Shown here piece by piece: positions 22,969-24,650 of a stretch of 24,650 nt of DNA. The notes below the pieces were generated by a model. It saw only the letters and a program-made list of their open reading frames with translations, ran no database searches and had not been told where the DNA came from. Positions within the stretch are counted from its first letter, which is position 1. Each line of letters begins with the position of its first letter. The stretch is taken from NCBI GenBank assembly GCA_945949375.1, contig CAMFEN010000001.1, positions 1 through 24,650 on the forward strand, written 5' to 3'. The position numbers were made by a program, and so were the translations under genes. This DNA comes from an uncultured Bacteroidales bacterium (GTDB lineage: Bacteria; Bacteroidota; Bacteroidia; Bacteroidales; Paludibacteraceae).

Positions 22969-23867
22969 TTCTTCAAGATATTTATTCCGTATGCCAATCC
23001 CACACGAACTTGGTGGAAAGGATAGTCCTTGATACCATACTGATACTCGGCAAAAGGTTCAAAGCCCTTGACATGCCCTGCCAAACGCGCCTTAATCGTC
23101 ATCGGTCTGTCGCCGTCTTTCTCCCAACCCACATAACCGCTCCATACCGCACGTAGCGACACGTACTCGGACTTAAGCAACATCTGCAACCCGTACATCA
23201 CCGCATCGTTCTGCCGCCCGTTGTCCGTTTGCCAGCAGAGAAAGCCCGCCGACCCCGCAAAACGCAACTCTACTTTCGCATCTTTTGCATCCGCATACGG
23301 AAAGGTCTTTCCTTTGCCGAAATACAACGACTTGCCCACGCTCATATCAAAGAAATAACCCGGGTTATCGTAGTATCGTGCTTTTTCGAAACTACCTCCG
23401 CTGGCGGTCTTTATCGCTGCGCGGAGCGTGATATCCGGCGCGTACTTGCGGGCTTTCAGCAGTTGAATATCCGTAGAGACATATACATCGCCCGCCTCAT
23501 GTCCCGCCATTGGTATGCTGTCCTGCAAGCGGCAGGTGTGTTGCCGCTCTGTGGTCATACTATACCATTCCTGCACCGGCATCCATAGCGTCAGGTTCAC
23601 CCGCTCTGTAAACAACGGGATATATGCCCGCGCAAACAGGTCTGCCGTCTTATCCCCTTCATAACCAAAGTAGCCATCTCCCGCTATTTCCAAGCGGAGA
23701 TGGCTCTGTGTGCGCCCGTCCAGCATCTCGGGTACAGGAAACGCATTCGGTCCGAAATACGCCGGCGCAATGCCCGTCGGCTCTCCCAAATCGGGGTGTG
23801 TTATCGGCACACGCGCCGACAGGGGCAACACCCACAAAAGCAGTATGTAGAGGACATACTTTCTCAA
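22965..23867 (-). CDS. Unidentified outer-membrane beta-barrel protein, TTG start
   Basis: The 300-residue protein starts with TTG (complement of 23865-23867); there is no in-frame ATG before the end of the signal peptide (MRKYVLYILLLWVLPLSA). The start lies 6 bp after the dnaJ stop. The mature part begins ITHPDLGEPTGIAPAYFGPN and then shows amphipathic strands (LRLEIAGDGYFGYEG, LRAVWSGYVGWEKDG, YQYGIKDYPFHQVRVGLAY), suggesting a barrel of about twelve to fourteen strands. I do not know the family. It precedes another barrel gene with a 4-bp overlap. Cotranscription with dnaJ suggests chaperone-linked, growth-related expression, which is an inference. Confidence 0.75.
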   Translation of the reverse strand: MRKYVLYILLLWVLPLSARVPITHPDLGEPTGIAPAYFGPNAFPVPEMLDGRTQSHLRLEIAGDGYFGYEGDKTADLFARAYIPLFTERVNLTLWMPVQEWYSMTTERQHTCRLQDSIPMAGHEAGDVYVSTDIQLLKARKYAPDITLRAAIKTASGGSFEKARYYDNPGYFFDMSVGKSLYFGKGKTFPYADAKDAKVELRFAGSAGFLCWQTDNGRQNDAVMYGLQMLLKSEYVSLRAVWSGYVGWEKDGDRPMTIKARLAGHVKGFEPFAEYQYGIKDYPFHQVRVGLAYGINILKK

Positions 23868-23873
23868 AACGAC

Positions 23874-24650
23874 TTATCCAAATAGGTTCTTGAAGAAGTT
23901 TTTCTTATCCGCCGACCCGGGTACAATGTTCGGACTATCTTGCAGTTGTTCTATCAGTTTCTTCTCGTCGCGCGAGAGTTTCTCGGGGATATACACGCCT
24001 ACGTTTATCAGCAAATCACCCGTGCCGTACTGCCGTCCGTATTGGTCTATCGAAGGCAGACCCTTTCCTCGCATCCTAAGCACTTTCCCGGGTTGCGTAC
24101 CGGGCGTAATCGTAATCTTCACATTCCCTGTCAGCGTCGGAATCTGCACTTGCCCGCCCAACACTGCCGTCGGCATATCCAGCAACAGGTTGTAAATCAA
24201 GTCGCTGCCGTCGCGCACAAAGTCCTTGTGCTCTTCTTCCTCCACCAGCACCAGCAAGTCGCCGTTCACGCCGCCTCGCGGTGCCGCATTGCCCTTGCCT
24301 TGCACAGTAAGTTGCATACCGCCGGCAACGCCCGCGGGGATATTGATTTCTATCACTTCCTCATCGCGCACCACGCCCTCGCCGTTGCATTTCGGGCACT
24401 TGTTCTTGATGATTCGTCCTTCGCCGTGGCAGGTCGGGCACTCCTCTTGCACCTGCATCATGCCGAAGATTCCGCGTTGCGAGCGCACCACGCGTCCCGA
24501 GCCTTTGCAGGTTGGACAGGTCTCGCCGCCGCTGCCGTCTGCGCTACCCGTGCCTTGACACGAGGAGCAGGTAACCAACTTGCGAACCTTGATTTTCTTC
24601 GTCGTCCCCGTCGCTATCTCCTCCAGCGTCAGACGCACCTTCACGCGCAG
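23874..24650 (-). CDS. dnaJ: Chaperone DnaJ (5' end off the window)
   Basis: The visible 258 C-terminal residues contain all four zinc-finger repeats of DnaJ (CSSCQGTG, CPTCKGSG, CPTCHGEG, CPKCNGEG), two zinc sites, followed by the client-binding CTD-I and CTD-II (IEINIPAGVAGGMQLTVQGK, TPGTQPGKVLRMRGKGLPS) and the dimerisation tail. The J domain and Gly/Phe region lie beyond base 24650; the frame is open to the edge. DnaJ delivers unfolded proteins to DnaK and stimulates its ATPase. In Bacteroidota grpE usually lies upstream, so the promoter of this operon is likely outside the window. The stop is 6 bp before the first barrel gene. Confidence 0.97.
   Translation of the reverse strand: MRVKVRLTLEEIATGTTKKIKVRKLVTCSSCQGTGSADGSGGETCPTCKGSGRVVRSQRGIFGMMQVQEECPTCHGEGRIIKNKCPKCNGEGVVRDEEVIEINIPAGVAGGMQLTVQGKGNAAPRGGVNGDLLVLVEEEEHKDFVRDGSDLIYNLLLDMPTAVLGGQVQIPTLTGNVKITITPGTQPGKVLRMRGKGLPSIDQYGRQYGTGDLLINVGVYIPEKLSRDEKKLIEQLQDSPNIVPGSADKKNFFKNLFG

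Noticed and set aside
1..24650. CRISPR array, tRNA, integrase or prophage signals
   Set aside because: No direct repeats of CRISPR length with regular spacers, no tRNA cloverleaf and no integrase or transposase frame was found on either strand.

Overview
The window reads as chromosomal DNA of a member of the Bacteroidota, probably order Bacteroidales. The evidence is five promoters of the Bacteroidetes type (TTTG and TAnnTTTG about 20 nt apart), few Shine-Dalgarno sites, a TonB receptor with an N-terminal carboxypeptidase-regulatory-like domain, an M6 protease with a type IX secretion (Por) style C-terminus, a DUF4254 protein beside a GT9 transferase, and a Wzi-type barrel. No tRNA, rRNA, CRISPR array, transposase or phage gene was found. 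The species cannot be named from this sequence.

Layout. 1-480 (-): a secreted alpha-helical protein running off the left edge. 590-841 (-): a minimal GNAT acetyltransferase with its own promoter. 992-3292 (-): a TonB-dependent receptor bounded by a promoter and a strong terminator. 3293-3739: non-coding, with a 14-bp tandem repeat and an array of about 11-bp repeats. 3740-4495 (-): an Ig-like lipoprotein with a terminator and a promoter about 370 nt upstream. 4496-5290: a non-coding divergent region holding three promoters, a hairpin and a candidate short structured RNA or leader. 5291-6971 (+): mlaE and mlaF, separated by repeats. 7176-9286 (+): a small secreted protein resembling only the prodomain of the next gene, then the full M6 protease. 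9283-16482 (+): xth, lptB, a kelch lipoprotein, a Wzi barrel, DUF4254, GT9, a WaaP-like kinase and GT2, mostly overlapping or closely spaced. 16337-24650 (-): dnaJ (partial), two unidentified outer-membrane barrels, an LtaS/sulfatase-type transferase, two GT4 transferases and an O-antigen ligase family protein, also packed head to tail.

The two right-hand operons converge, and the 3' ends of GT2 and the ligase overlap by 146 bp. Together they look like a cell-envelope glycan locus. GT9, GT2, the two GT4s and the kinase would build and phosphorylate an LPS core or surface oligosaccharide. The ligase would join or polymerise glycan, LptB would power LPS export, the LtaS-like enzyme could add a phosphoryl-alcohol group, and Wzi and the other barrels act in the outer membrane. 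MlaE and MlaF would handle phospholipid traffic, but no MlaD/MCE partner is present here.

The least explained items are the stand-alone prodomain protein next to the M6 protease, the transcribed region between two promoters ahead of mlaE, the 11-bp repeat array upstream of the TonB receptor, and a 38-bp repeat present twice 1.4 kb apart.
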